DNA of 64,000 nucleotides from JAJKJG01 sp036389455 (GCA_036389455.1 DASVPW010000013.1:1-64000), one strand, 5' to 3'; positions 34,917 to 45,205 are shown, numbered from the stretch's first letter. The notes: generated by a model not told the origin, from the letters alone. Translations and numbers: made by a program.

Positions 34917-36155
34917 TCAGCGGATCGCCTGGTTCCGCCCTTCCTTCGCCGGACCGTGCTTGGCAAGCTCGATCTTCGCCACGGTCTCGCGGTGGACCTC
35001 GTCAGGGCCGTCGGCGAGGCGGAGCACCCGGGCGCGGGCGAAGGCGTAGGCGAGGTGGAAGTCCTGGGACACGCCGCCGCCGCCGCAGACCTCGATGGCG
35101 CGATCGACCACGCGCTGGGCCACGTTCGGGGCCACGACCTTGATCATGGCGATCTCGGCGCGGGCCGCCTTGTTGCCGACCTCGTCCATCATGCGCGCCG
35201 CCTGAAGGGTGAGGAGCCGCGCCTGGTCGATGTCCATGCGCGATTCGGCGATCCAGTGCCGAGTCACGCCCTGCTCGGCGATGGGCTTGCCGAAGGCGAC
35301 GCGGGAGAGCGCCCGCCGGCACATCGTCTCGAGGGCCCGCTCGGCCAAGCCGATGCAGCGCATGCAGTGGTGGATGCGCCCCGGCCCCAAGCGCCCCTGC
35401 GCGATCTCGAAGCCGCGCCCTTCGCCCAAAAGAATGTTCGAGACGGGCACGCGCACGTCCTTGAAGTCGACCTCGGCATGGCCGTGCGGCGCGTCGTCGT
35501 AGCCGAAGACCGAGAGGTGGCGCATCACGGTGACGCCGGGCGCGTCCATCGGCACGAGGACCATGGACTGCTGCCGGTGCTTCTCGGCGGTCGGATCGGT
35601 CTTGCCCATGAAGATCGCGATCCGGCAGCGCGGGTCCATGGCGCCGGAGGTCCACCACTTGCGCCCGTTGACGACGTAAGTGTCGCCGTCGCGGCGGATG
35701 TCGCTCTGGATGTTGGTGGCGTCGGACGAGGCGACCGCCGGCTCGGTCATGGCGAAGCAGGAGCGGATCTCGCCTTCCAGCAGGGGTTTGAGCCACTCCT
35801 TTTTCTGCGCCTCCGTGCCGTAGCGGATGATGGTCTCCATGTTGCCGGTGTCGGGGGCCGAGCAGTTGAACGGCTCGGGCCCGATGGGCGAGCGGCCCAT
35901 GATCTCGCAGAGATGGGCGTATTCCTCATTCGTGAGCGCGTCCGGATACCCGTGCTTCGGCAAAAAGAGGTTCCACAGGCCCTGCGCCTTGGCCTTGGCC
36001 TTCAGCTCCTCCATGACCGGCGGCACGTGCCAGCGCGTCGGCAATTCGTCGAGCTGGCGCTCGTAGAGGTCCTCGGCCGGATAGACGTGCTCCTCCATGA
36101 AGGCCGTGACGCGGCGGCGCAGGTCTTCGACGCGGGGGGAGAGGGGGAAGAGCAT
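34917..36155 (-). CDS. Acyl-CoA dehydrogenase (ACAD10/11-like)
   Basis: FAD-dependent acyl-CoA dehydrogenase of 412 residues. Seen are CFAMTEPAVASSDATN for flavin binding, VNGRKWWTSGAMDPRC and the C-terminal LADGPDEVHRETVAK, which marks the ACAD10/11 branch that often acts on long or branched chains. ATG 36155 is preceded by AAAGGACAG. It is the last gene of the beta-oxidation group, separated from pimD by a GIY-YIG gene and two repeat copies. Confidence 0.9.
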   Translation of the reverse strand: MLFPLSPRVEDLRRRVTAFMEEHVYPAEDLYERQLDELPTRWHVPPVMEELKAKAKAQGLWNLFLPKHGYPDALTNEEYAHLCEIMGRSPIGPEPFNCSAPDTGNMETIIRYGTEAQKKEWLKPLLEGEIRSCFAMTEPAVASSDATNIQSDIRRDGDTYVVNGRKWWTSGAMDPRCRIAIFMGKTDPTAEKHRQQSMVLVPMDAPGVTVMRHLSVFGYDDAPHGHAEVDFKDVRVPVSNILLGEGRGFEIAQGRLGPGRIHHCMRCIGLAERALETMCRRALSRVAFGKPIAEQGVTRHWIAESRMDIDQARLLTLQAARMMDEVGNKAARAEIAMIKVVAPNVAQRVVDRAIEVCGGGGVSQDFHLAYAFARARVLRLADGPDEVHRETVAKIELAKHGPAKEGRNQAIR

Positions 36156-36197
36156 CTTCTGTCCTTTCGACTCACATATTCGGGGTCGTCTTCGGGG

Positions 36198-36293
36198 TCG
36201 TCCCGGCCGGAGCGCAGCGGAGAGCCGGGACCCACACGTCGACGCCAGCGCTATGGGTCCCGGGTCTCCGCTTCGCTCCGCCCGGGGCGACCC
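36198..36293. repeat. Palindromic repeat (family A), copy 1
   Basis: A long interrupted palindrome: GTCCCGGCCGGAGCGCAGCG at the left pairs with the CGCTTCGCTCCGCCCGGGGC-type right arm, with AGCCGGGACCC/GGGTCCCGGG inside. Copies occur at 36623-36719, 41024-41130, 53709-53812 and 61873-61960. It flanks the GIY-YIG gene on its downstream side. Confidence 0.8.
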
Positions 36294-36303
36294 GGTGTTT
36301 GGG

Positions 36304-36588
36304 TTAATGGATGAACGGCGTGAGGTCCTGCCATTCCGGATTGCTCTTCTCGATCAGCTCGATCTTCCACTGCCGCCGCCATCGCTTGATCCGCTTCTCT
36401 GTCGCGATCGCCTCGAGCGGATCGTCGAAGGTCTCGGCGTAGACGAGGCGGAAGACCCTATATTGCCACACGAACTGGGAGCCCCGTCCCTCCCGGTGCT
36501 CGACGACGCGCTTGCCGAGGTTGTTCGTGATGCCGACGTAGAGGGTGCCGCGCCGCTTGCTCGCCATGATGTAGACGTGGAAGGGCAT
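36304..36588 (-). CDS. GIY-YIG nuclease domain protein
   Basis: A 94-residue single-domain GIY-YIG protein: HVYIM...GTLYVGITNNLGKRVVEHREG carries the GIY and YIG halves, with the Arg of the active site. VYAETFDDPLEAIATEKRIK has the metal-binding Glu region. RRQWKIELIEKSNPEW ends the family pattern. ATG 36588 is chosen over a GTG four codons upstream. It is flanked on both sides, within about 35 bases, by copies of the family A palindrome in the same orientation. These small nucleases are multicopy in many alphaproteobacteria. Their role is unknown; a repeat-mobilising role is only a hypothesis. Confidence 0.88.
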   Translation of the reverse strand: MPFHVYIMASKRRGTLYVGITNNLGKRVVEHREGRGSQFVWQYRVFRLVYAETFDDPLEAIATEKRIKRWRRQWKIELIEKSNPEWQDLTPFIH

Positions 36589-36622
36589 TCTTGGGCTCAC
36601 CTCTGTGGCCTAATTTCTAGCG

Positions 36623-36719
36623 GTCATCCCGGCCGTAGCGAAGCGGAGAGCCGGGATCCACCCACAAGCGCCGGCGCTATGGGTCCCGGCTCTCCGCTGC
36701 GCTCCGGCCGGGACGACCC
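36623..36719. repeat. Palindromic repeat (family A), copy 2
   Basis: Same palindrome and orientation as at 36198-36293: GTCATCCCGGCC, GCGGAGAGCCGGGATCC, GCTATGGGTCCCGGCTCTCC, GCTCCGGCCGGGACGACC. It lies just upstream of the GIY-YIG start. Confidence 0.8.
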
Positions 36720-36732
36720 CCGCGTATACATC

Positions 36733-37875
36733 TCACACCAATCCCCCCGCCTCAGCCACGGCCGCCAAGTGGTGGTCGGCGTCGCCGAAGAGGGTGTCAA
36801 TCATGGTGACGCGCTTGAAGTAGTGGCCGACCTTGAACTCCATGGTCATGCCGACGCCGCCGTGGAGCTGGACCGCCTGCTGGCCGATGAAGCGACCCGA
36901 GCGGCCGATCTGGACTTTCGCCGCCGCGACGGCCTTGCGGCGCTCGGCGGCATCTTTGTCCTGGGCCATCATGGTGGCGAACATCGCCATCGAGCGGGCC
37001 TGCTCGAGGGCGACGAACATGTCGGCGCCCCGGTGCTGGAGGACCTGGAACGAGCCGATCGGCACGCCGAACTGTTTTCTCGTCTTCAGGTACTCGATGG
37101 TCAGCGCGTGCATCTCGGCCATGGCGCCGACGGCCTCGGCCGAGAGCGCCGCCATGGCTTCGTCCACGACGCGCTCGACCAGCGGCAGGCCGTCCTCGGG
37201 ATCGCCGATCGCGGCCTCCGGGCCGACGCGCACGCCGTTCAAGGAAATTTCGGCGGCGCGCTGGCCGTCCTGGGTCGGGTAGCCGCGCCGCGACAAGCCG
37301 GGCGCGTCGGCATCGATCAGAAAAACGCCGATCCCGGCGCGGTCGCGCCGCCCGCCCGCGGTGCGGGCCGTGACGACAAGCTTTTGGGCGCTGTCGCCGT
37401 GGACCACGACTCCCTTCTCGCCATCGAGGACGAACCCCGCGCCGTCGCGACGCGCCGTGGTCGCGACATCGAAAAGATCGTGGCGGGATTGGCGCTCGGT
37501 GTGGGCGAAGGCGAGCGTCAGCTCGCCGGCGGCGATTTGCGGGATGAGCTCGGCGCGCTGCTCCTCGCTCGCGCCGTGCCGCAGGAAACCGCCGCCGAGG
37601 ACCACCGTCGCGACATAGGGCTCCAAGGCGAGCGCGCGCCCGAAGGCCTCCATGACGATCATGGTCTCGACCGCGCCGCCGCCGAAGCCGCCGTGCTCCT
37701 CGGCAAAGGGCAGGCCGAGGAGGCCGAGCTCGGCGTACTGGCCCCACAGCGCGCGGCTGAAGCCTTCCGGCTCCTGCGCATAGCGCCTGCGCGCCTCGAA
37801 GTCGTAGCGGTCGGCGAAGAGCCGGTCGACGCTCTCCTTGAGGAGACGCTGTTCGTCGGAAAGGTCGAAATCCAT
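36733..37875 (-). CDS. pimD: Acyl-CoA dehydrogenase, small-subunit type (PimD-like)
   Basis: A 380-residue acyl-CoA dehydrogenase homologue of the pimeloyl-CoA dehydrogenase small-subunit type. The fold is clear (MDFDLSDEQRLLKESV, FAHTERQSRHDL, QLHGGVGMTMEF), but the catalytic Glu positions are not occupied: the C-terminal site reads TLFGDAD and the helix G site lacks the ER pair. In known heterotetrameric dehydrogenases one subunit lacks the base, so it probably pairs with the PimC-like product. A 20-bp perfect inverted repeat lies between the two genes. Confidence 0.75.
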   Translation of the reverse strand: MDFDLSDEQRLLKESVDRLFADRYDFEARRRYAQEPEGFSRALWGQYAELGLLGLPFAEEHGGFGGGAVETMIVMEAFGRALALEPYVATVVLGGGFLRHGASEEQRAELIPQIAAGELTLAFAHTERQSRHDLFDVATTARRDGAGFVLDGEKGVVVHGDSAQKLVVTARTAGGRRDRAGIGVFLIDADAPGLSRRGYPTQDGQRAAEISLNGVRVGPEAAIGDPEDGLPLVERVVDEAMAALSAEAVGAMAEMHALTIEYLKTRKQFGVPIGSFQVLQHRGADMFVALEQARSMAMFATMMAQDKDAAERRKAVAAAKVQIGRSGRFIGQQAVQLHGGVGMTMEFKVGHYFKRVTMIDTLFGDADHHLAAVAEAGGLV

Positions 37876-37902
37876 TCGGTCGGTTCCTGATTAGCGAATG
37901 AG

Positions 37903-37957
37903 CGAATGGCGAGTGGCGAATGCGGGAATCCATTCGCCATTCGCCACTCGCCATTCG
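37903..37957. repeat. 20-bp perfect inverted repeat (family D) between pimC and pimD
   Basis: Left arm CGAATGGCGAGTGGCGAATG (37903-37922) is exactly complementary to 37938-37957, with a 15-base loop. Extra CGAATG/CATTCGCC units flank it on both sides. Confidence 0.9.
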
Positions 37958-37968
37958 CCATTCGCCCC

Positions 37969-39168
37969 TCACAATCCCAGGATCGCCTTGGCGATGATGT
38001 TCTTCTGGATCTCGTTCGAGCCGCCGTAGATCGAGATCTTGCGCCAGTTGAAGTACGTCGGCGCGATGCTCCCGGCCCAGTCGGGGCCGACCGGCGGCTC
38101 GTTGACGCCGTGCTCGGGCTCCTCCTGATAGGGCATGGAGTAGGGCCCGACCACCTCCATCAGGAGCTCGGTCGTCGCCTGCTGGATCTCCGAGCCCTTG
38201 ATCTTGAGGATCGAGGAGGCGGGATCGGGCTTGCCCTTCTCGCGGTGACGCTCGGCCGCGACGACGCGGAGCTGCGTCATCTCGAGGGCCTTGAGCTCGA
38301 TCTCGACCGCGGCGAGCTTCTCGCGGAAGCGCGAGGTTTGGATCAGCGGCACGTCGCCGATACGCTCCAGCGAGGCCAGCTCCTTGATACGCCGGATGCG
38401 CTCCTTCGAGACGCCGACGCGGGCGATGCCGACGCGCTCGTTGCCGAGGAGGAACTTGGCATAGTCCCAACCCTTGTTCTCCCGGCCGACAAGGTTCTCG
38501 ACCGGCACGCGCACGTCGTCGAAGAAGACCTCGTTGACCTCGCGGCCGCCGTCGATGGTCTGGATCGGGCGGACCGTGATGCCCGGCGTCTTCATGTCGA
38601 TAAGGAGGAAGGAGATGCCCTCCTGCTTCTTCGCGGCGGGATCGGTGCGCACGAGGCAGAAGATCCAGTCGGCGTATTGGCCGAGCGTCGTCCAGGTCTT
38701 CTGGCCGTTGACGACATAAGTGTCGCCGTCGCGCTTGGCGGAGGTCTTCAGCGAGGCGAGGTCGGAGCCGGAGCCGGGCTCCGAGAACCCCTGGCACCAC
38801 CAGTCGTCGAGGTTGGCGATGCGCGGAAGGTAGCGGCGCTTCTGCGCCTCCGAGCCGAAGGCGATGATGACCGGGCCGACCATGCTGACCCCGAAGGGTA
38901 GCGGCGAAGGCGCCGGCGCCTGCTGCATCTCGTCCTGGAAGATGTACTGCCGCACCGGGTCCCAGCCGGTGCCGCCCCACTCGACCGGCCAGTGCGGCAC
39001 GGCCCAGCCCCTGGCGTTGAGGATGCGGGTCCACTCGACGAGCTCGTCCTTCGAGACATGATGCCCCTGCACGAGCTTGTCGCGGATGCGCGCGGGAAGC
39101 GCGGTGCGGAAGAAGTCGCGCACCTCCTCGCGAAAGGCGTTCTCCTCGGGGGTGAAGCGGAGGTCCAT
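37969..39168 (-). CDS. pimC: Acyl-CoA dehydrogenase, large-subunit type (PimC-like)
   Basis: A 399-residue acyl-CoA dehydrogenase of the pimeloyl-CoA dehydrogenase large-subunit type. Features are GFSEPGSGSDLASL (flavin), VNGQKTWTTLGQYADW, FDDVRVPVENLVG and a likely catalytic Glu in LLGNERVGIA. The end reads ISIYGGSNEIQKNIIA. ATG 39168 is preceded by a GGAGACGCCC-type site. It acts with the PimD-like subunit and the FadB-like enzyme and ligase upstream. This fits dicarboxylic or medium-chain acid degradation; the exact substrate is inferred from the operon only. Confidence 0.78.
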   Translation of the reverse strand: MDLRFTPEENAFREEVRDFFRTALPARIRDKLVQGHHVSKDELVEWTRILNARGWAVPHWPVEWGGTGWDPVRQYIFQDEMQQAPAPSPLPFGVSMVGPVIIAFGSEAQKRRYLPRIANLDDWWCQGFSEPGSGSDLASLKTSAKRDGDTYVVNGQKTWTTLGQYADWIFCLVRTDPAAKKQEGISFLLIDMKTPGITVRPIQTIDGGREVNEVFFDDVRVPVENLVGRENKGWDYAKFLLGNERVGIARVGVSKERIRRIKELASLERIGDVPLIQTSRFREKLAAVEIELKALEMTQLRVVAAERHREKGKPDPASSILKIKGSEIQQATTELLMEVVGPYSMPYQEEPEHGVNEPPVGPDWAGSIAPTYFNWRKISIYGGSNEIQKNIIAKAILGL

Positions 39169-39199
39169 GGGCGTCTCCTTTCAATCCGGCGCACTATCC

Positions 39200-39311
39200 T
39201 CCTCATGCTGAGGTGCGAGCGAAGCGAGCCTCGAAGCACGCACACCTAAGCCGCATCGACGGGGTGCGTCCTTCGAGACTCGCGCTTCGCGCTCGCACCT
39301 CAGGATGAGGA
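39200..39311. repeat. Palindromic repeat (family B), copy 1
   Basis: CTCCTCATGCTGAGGTGCG at the left end is matched by CGCACCTCAGGATGAGGAG at the right, with GAAGCGAGCCTCGAAG/CTTCGAGACTCGC inside. A second copy is at 52249-52368. It fills the gap between the ligase and pimC genes. Confidence 0.85.
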
Positions 39312-39335
39312 GAGTTGTGCAAGCAGCGATGGTCG

Positions 39336-41009
39336 TCACGAGGCCTCCCTCAGGCGCGCCTTCTCGCGCTCCTCCTCGACGAGCTCCTTCTTGGAGAGCT
39401 TGCCGACGGCAGTGCGGGGGAGGGCGTCGCGGATCTCGAGGGCGGCGGGCATCTCGTGGCGGCCGAGCTTGTCGGTGAGGAAAGCGCGCAGCGCCTCAAG
39501 GGTGAGCGGCGGCGCGCCGGCGCGCAGCTTGACGAAGGCCTTGGCGGCCTCGCCGCGGTAGCTGTCGGGCACGCCGACCACGATCGCCTCCTCGACGTCG
39601 GGGTGCTCGTAGACGGCCTCCTCGATCACCCGCGGATAGACGTTGAAGCCGCCCGAGATGATCATGTCCTTCTTGCGGTCGACGAGGAAGAAGTAGCCGT
39701 CCTCGTCCATGTGCCCGATGTCGCCGGTGAGGAACCAGCCGTCGACGAAGGCCGCCGCCGTGTCCTCGGGGCGGTTCCAGTAGCCCTTCATGACGTTGCG
39801 GGCCCGGATCGCGATCTCGCCCTTCTCGTTGGGTCCGAGCACGGTCCGCGGGTCGTCGAGGGAGCGGATGCCCATCTCGATGCCGGGCAGCGGCAGGCCC
39901 ATGGAGCCGGGCTTGCCCGGTCCGTCGAGGGGGAGGTTCGTGCCGGCGGGCGCGGTCTCGGTCATGCCCCAGCCGCCGCCGAGGCGGTGGCCGGTGAGGC
40001 GCTCGAAGCGGGCGCCCACCTCGACCGGCAGCGAGGCGCCGCCGGAGCCGCAGAAGCGCAGCGAAGAGAGGTCGCGCCTCTCGATGCCGGGATGGTTCGC
40101 GAGCGCGATCCACATGGTCGGCACGCCCGGGAAGGAGGTCGCGCGCCCGACCTCGATGTCGCGCAGGATTCCTTCCGGGTCGAATTTTTCGCGCAAAAAC
40201 ATCTCGTTGCCGTGCTTGACTTGGCGCAGCAGAATCGTGGTCAGCGCGTAGATGTGGAACAGCGGCAGGACCAGGATCACCCTCTCGCCGTGGAGAGGCC
40301 GGTCCTGGCCGACGTACCAGGCGTCGTAGCTCGACACGGCGGCGGTGAGGTTCGCGTGCGTCAGCATCGCGCCCTTCGGGACGCCGGTGGTGCCGCCGGT
40401 GTATTGCAGCAGCGCGACATCCTCCTCCGAGATCTCCGGGAAGGCTGTGCCGCTGGCGTTGCCAATGAAATCGGCGATCGTGACGACGCCCTCGCCTTGC
40501 GGGATGGGCGCGAGCGAGAACGCACCCGGCCCCCACGCGGCGTCGTCGCCGACGACGAGGAGGTCGACGAGCCCGCTCTCCTTGAGCTTCTGGGCTTTCG
40601 GCAGGAGACCCGCCCAGTTGGTGGTGACGAGGACGCGTGCGCCGCTATCCTTGAGCTTGTGGGCGAGCTCCCGCTCGGCCTCGAGCGCGCTCATATGCAC
40701 GGCGCGCACGCCCGCCTTCATGCAGGCGAAGAAGGCGATCGGGTGCCAGGGCGTGTTCGGGAGATAAAGCCCGACCGCGGCGCCCGGCCCGATGCCGCGG
40801 GAAAGGAACGCGGCTGCGAGGCGGTCCACGCGGACCGCGAAGTCGCGATAGAGAATTTTTTCGCCGCGGAAGTCGAAGACCGGCACGCCGGCCGAGCGCG
40901 CGAGGCCTCGGTCGAGCAGAGCCGAGACGGTCGAGACCTCGATGGCCATGTCCCACGACAGGCCCGGCGGATAGCTCTTCTCCCAGGCGAAGGGGCGCTG
41001 GGCGTTCAT
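39336..41009 (-). CDS. Long/medium-chain or dicarboxylic acid-CoA ligase
   Basis: AMP-forming acyl-CoA synthetase of 557 residues with motif LLQYTGGTTGVPKGAM (AMP binding), GWGMTETAP, GWFLTGDIGHMDEDGY and the C-terminal RTAVGKLSKKEL with the catalytic Lys. The closest family is FadD/PimA-type ligases. ATG 41009 follows GGAAGCG; the open frame further upstream reads through a repeat element and is not used. It primes acids for the beta-oxidation enzymes encoded around it. By context a dicarboxylate such as pimelate is possible, but FadD-like activity is equally consistent. Confidence 0.88.
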   Translation of the reverse strand: MNAQRPFAWEKSYPPGLSWDMAIEVSTVSALLDRGLARSAGVPVFDFRGEKILYRDFAVRVDRLAAAFLSRGIGPGAAVGLYLPNTPWHPIAFFACMKAGVRAVHMSALEAERELAHKLKDSGARVLVTTNWAGLLPKAQKLKESGLVDLLVVGDDAAWGPGAFSLAPIPQGEGVVTIADFIGNASGTAFPEISEEDVALLQYTGGTTGVPKGAMLTHANLTAAVSSYDAWYVGQDRPLHGERVILVLPLFHIYALTTILLRQVKHGNEMFLREKFDPEGILRDIEVGRATSFPGVPTMWIALANHPGIERRDLSSLRFCGSGGASLPVEVGARFERLTGHRLGGGWGMTETAPAGTNLPLDGPGKPGSMGLPLPGIEMGIRSLDDPRTVLGPNEKGEIAIRARNVMKGYWNRPEDTAAAFVDGWFLTGDIGHMDEDGYFFLVDRKKDMIISGGFNVYPRVIEEAVYEHPDVEEAIVVGVPDSYRGEAAKAFVKLRAGAPPLTLEALRAFLTDKLGRHEMPAALEIRDALPRTAVGKLSKKELVEEEREKARLREAS

Positions 41010-41023
41010 GGCGCGCTTCCCAC

Positions 41024-41130
41024 TGTCGTCCCCGGCGAGCGAAGCGAGGGAAGGGGACCCAAGCCTCGCCGGGGAATGGGTCCCCTTCCCCTCCGGCGGC
41101 CAAGGCCGCCTCCGGCCGGGGACGACAGTG
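41024..41130. repeat. Palindromic repeat (family A-like)
   Basis: TGTCGTCCCCGGCGAGCGAAG at the left and CCTCCGGCCGGGGACGACA at the right form a long interrupted palindrome with AGGGGACCC/GGGTCCCCT inside. It occupies the gap between the FadB-like and ligase genes. Confidence 0.8.
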
Positions 41131-41145
41131 GCGTGCAGAAGAACA

Positions 41146-43251
<2,106 letters not shown>

Positions 43252-43478
43252 GTTTCCTCCGCGTGGTCTTTGTGCCGTCATCCCGGGGGACTGCCCAGGC
43301 CGAAATCACCCTCCTCATGCCGGCGAGGCGGACGGCCCCCGACGGCATCGCCGCGCCGGGCCGGCCGGTGATGTGGATCGGAGCGGCAGAGAAGGCCGTC
43401 CGCCAAGCAGGCTATCACGACCGGGGCGGATCTCGCCAAGGGCGTGCTCCAGATCCGCCCCGCTGGGGAGGGGAGCCG

Positions 43479-43928
43479 TCACGTCCCCTCCAGGAGCGAG
43501 CCCTTGACGGTCCGCGAGTGGCCGCGGAACGCGGCGATCGCCCCGCCCTCGTTCGCCACCGTGATGTCGTAGATGCCGGAGCGGCCGCTCCGAAAGACCT
43601 CGACCGCGTGGGCGGTGAGCACGTCGCCGAGCCGCGCCGGAGCCAGGAAGGTCACGGCGCAGTGCTGGGCGACCGTGCGCTGGTCGTAGGTGTTGCAGGC
43701 GAAGGCGAAGGCCGAGTCCGCCAGCGTGAAGATGAAGCCGCCGTGGCAGATGCCGTGACCGTTCACCATGCGCTCGGCGACTGCCATGCTCAGCACCGCC
43801 TCGCCTGGCCCGACCCGCTCGATCCGCATGCCCAACCCTTGCGAGGCTCGGTCCGCGGACCACATGGCCTGGGCGCAGGCCTCGGCGAGGGCTTGCGCGT
43901 CCGCCGGCTTCGGGACGCTCGCGTCCAT
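43479..43928 (-). CDS. paaI: PaaI-type hydroxyphenylacetyl-CoA thioesterase
   Basis: A hot-dog-fold thioesterase of 149 residues. It has MVNGHGICHGGFIFTLADSA with the catalytic HGG and Asp region, and TFLAPARLGDVLTAHA as in PaaI. In phenylacetate catabolism it removes stalled CoA thioesters. Its ATG overlaps the last base of the paaG stop, so the two are coupled. The rest of the paa cluster is not in the window. Confidence 0.87.
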   Translation of the reverse strand: MDASVPKPADAQALAEACAQAMWSADRASQGLGMRIERVGPGEAVLSMAVAERMVNGHGICHGGFIFTLADSAFAFACNTYDQRTVAQHCAVTFLAPARLGDVLTAHAVEVFRSGRSGIYDITVANEGGAIAAFRGHSRTVKGSLLEGT

Positions 43929-44719
43929 CAGCGCCGCCCTGTGAAGGCGGGCGTGCGCTTGGCGAGGAAAGCGGAGACGCCCTCGGCGTAGTCCGGCGTG
44001 CGTCCGGCCTCGCCTTGCAGGTCGCGCTCGAGGTCGAGCTGGGCGTCGAGCGAGTTGGTCTCGGCCGCGTCGAGGGCGCGCTTCGCGAGCGCGAGGCCGA
44101 CGGTCGGCTGGGCCGCGAGGTGCGCCGTGAGCTTTTCCGCCTCGTCCCTGAGGCGCTCATCATCGAAGACCTTCCAGATCAGGCCCCATTCCTCGGCCTT
44201 CTCGGCCGGCAGCGGCTCGGCCAGCATGGCGAGGCCGCGGGCGCGGGCGCCGCCCACGAGGCGCGGCAGGAACCAAGTGCCGCCGGAATCCGGCAGGAGG
44301 CCGATCTTGGCAAAGGCCTGGATGAACCGCGCCGAGCGCGCCGCCAGCACGATGTCGCAGGCGAGCGCGACGTTGGCGCCGGCGCCGGCCGCGACGCCGT
44401 TCACGGCGCAGACGACCGGCATGGGCAGCGCCCTGAGCTTGCGCACGAGCGGGTTGTAGAAGCGCTCGATGGTGCGGGTCAGGTCCGGCGTGACGCCCGG
44501 CTCGAACACCCGGTTGGTGAGGTCCTGGCCGGCGCAGAAGCCGCGGCCGGCACCGGTCAAGAGGAGCGCCCGGCAGCCCGCGTCGGCTTCCGCCGCCTCC
44601 AGCGCCGCCATGAGGCGCTCGTGCATCGTCTCGTCGAAGGCGTTGAGCCGGTCGGGGCGGTTCAGCGTCAGGATGCGCCAGTTCCCGCGCGCCTCGACCA
44701 GAACGGGTTCCTCCGCCAC
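43928..44719 (-). CDS. paaG: PaaG-type 1,2-epoxyphenylacetyl-CoA isomerase (crotonase family)
   Basis: A 263-residue crotonase-fold protein: LNRPDRLNAFDETMH, GAGRGFCAGQDL and NGVAAGAGANVALACDIVLAA give the oxyanion hole, and AKIGLLPDSGGTWFLPRLVG the catalytic Asp region typical of PaaG. It converts ring-epoxidised phenylacetyl-CoA to the oxepin. GTG 44719 follows GGAGGAG; the open frame extends further upstream but that part is Pro/Arg-rich. It forms a two-gene unit with paaI. Confidence 0.87.
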   Translation of the reverse strand: MAEEPVLVEARGNWRILTLNRPDRLNAFDETMHERLMAALEAAEADAGCRALLLTGAGRGFCAGQDLTNRVFEPGVTPDLTRTIERFYNPLVRKLRALPMPVVCAVNGVAAGAGANVALACDIVLAARSARFIQAFAKIGLLPDSGGTWFLPRLVGGARARGLAMLAEPLPAEKAEEWGLIWKVFDDERLRDEAEKLTAHLAAQPTVGLALAKRALDAAETNSLDAQLDLERDLQGEAGRTPDYAEGVSAFLAKRTPAFTGRR

Positions 44720-44950
44720 GCGCTCCTCCCACGCCCGGTGTCCGGGTCTCTCCCGAACTATCGACGCCGCCGCGCCCCCGTCAATCGGCAGGGGCGGCGC
44801 GGCGCTCCTCGTTCGGCCTGCCGGCCGCGTCGGCCCTCCCTCTAAAAGCAGGCGGGGAGAGGGGGGAAGGCGGATCGGGGTTGCGTCCGGCACGGGGAGA
44901 GGGACTTGTGCCGCCATTCGGCGGGCGCGGGGGTCGTTTCTCCGCTATCC

Positions 44951-45036
44951 AACATCGTCGGCGTTCGCCCGACATCGTCGGCAACATCGTCGGGGTTTTG
45001 CCGCGACATCGTCGGGTTTTGCCACGACATCGTCGG
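44951..45036. repeat. Five copies of (C)GACATCGTCGG, partly with TTTTGCC spacers
   Basis: AACATCGTCGG or CGACATCGTCGG occurs five times in 86 bp, the last copies spaced by GGGTTTTGCCA/G. The core CGAC-N3-GTCG is an inverted repeat. A related two-copy array is at 4815-4858. It lies in the 486-base gap between paaG and the next gene, 27 bases before a parS site; 44720-44950 otherwise shows nothing recognisable. Confidence 0.85.
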
Positions 45037-45063
45037 GGGGTGTTGATGGACCATCATAGGAAA

Positions 45064-45079
45064 TGTTTCACGTGAAACA
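45064..45079. promoter_or_regulatory. parS site (ParB binding)
   Basis: TGTTTCACGTGAAACA is a perfect 16-bp palindrome identical to the universal chromosomal parS consensus bound by ParB/Spo0J. It is extended by one A/T pair on each side. It lies in an intergenic region, not inside a gene. No parA or parB is in the window. Confidence 0.9.
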
Positions 45080-45205
45080 TGGGTCGCGAGCGCTCCCTCT
45101 CCCGGCCTGGAGGGTTGGGCGAGGGCGTAGGGGAGAGGGCGCGCGAACCCTTGCCCGCCGGCCCGTTTGCGGCTCAACTAGGCGCAAAGCCCAGGGAGGA
45201 ACCGC

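Noticed and set aside
43252..43478. Possible small gene between paaI and the FadB-like gene
   Set aside because: Only GC-rich fragments with no start, ribosome-binding site or recognisable product; part resembles a decayed family A end.
44951..45036. Possible CRISPR-like array
   Set aside because: Units are only about 11-21 bp with almost no spacers between them and there is no cas gene in the window.
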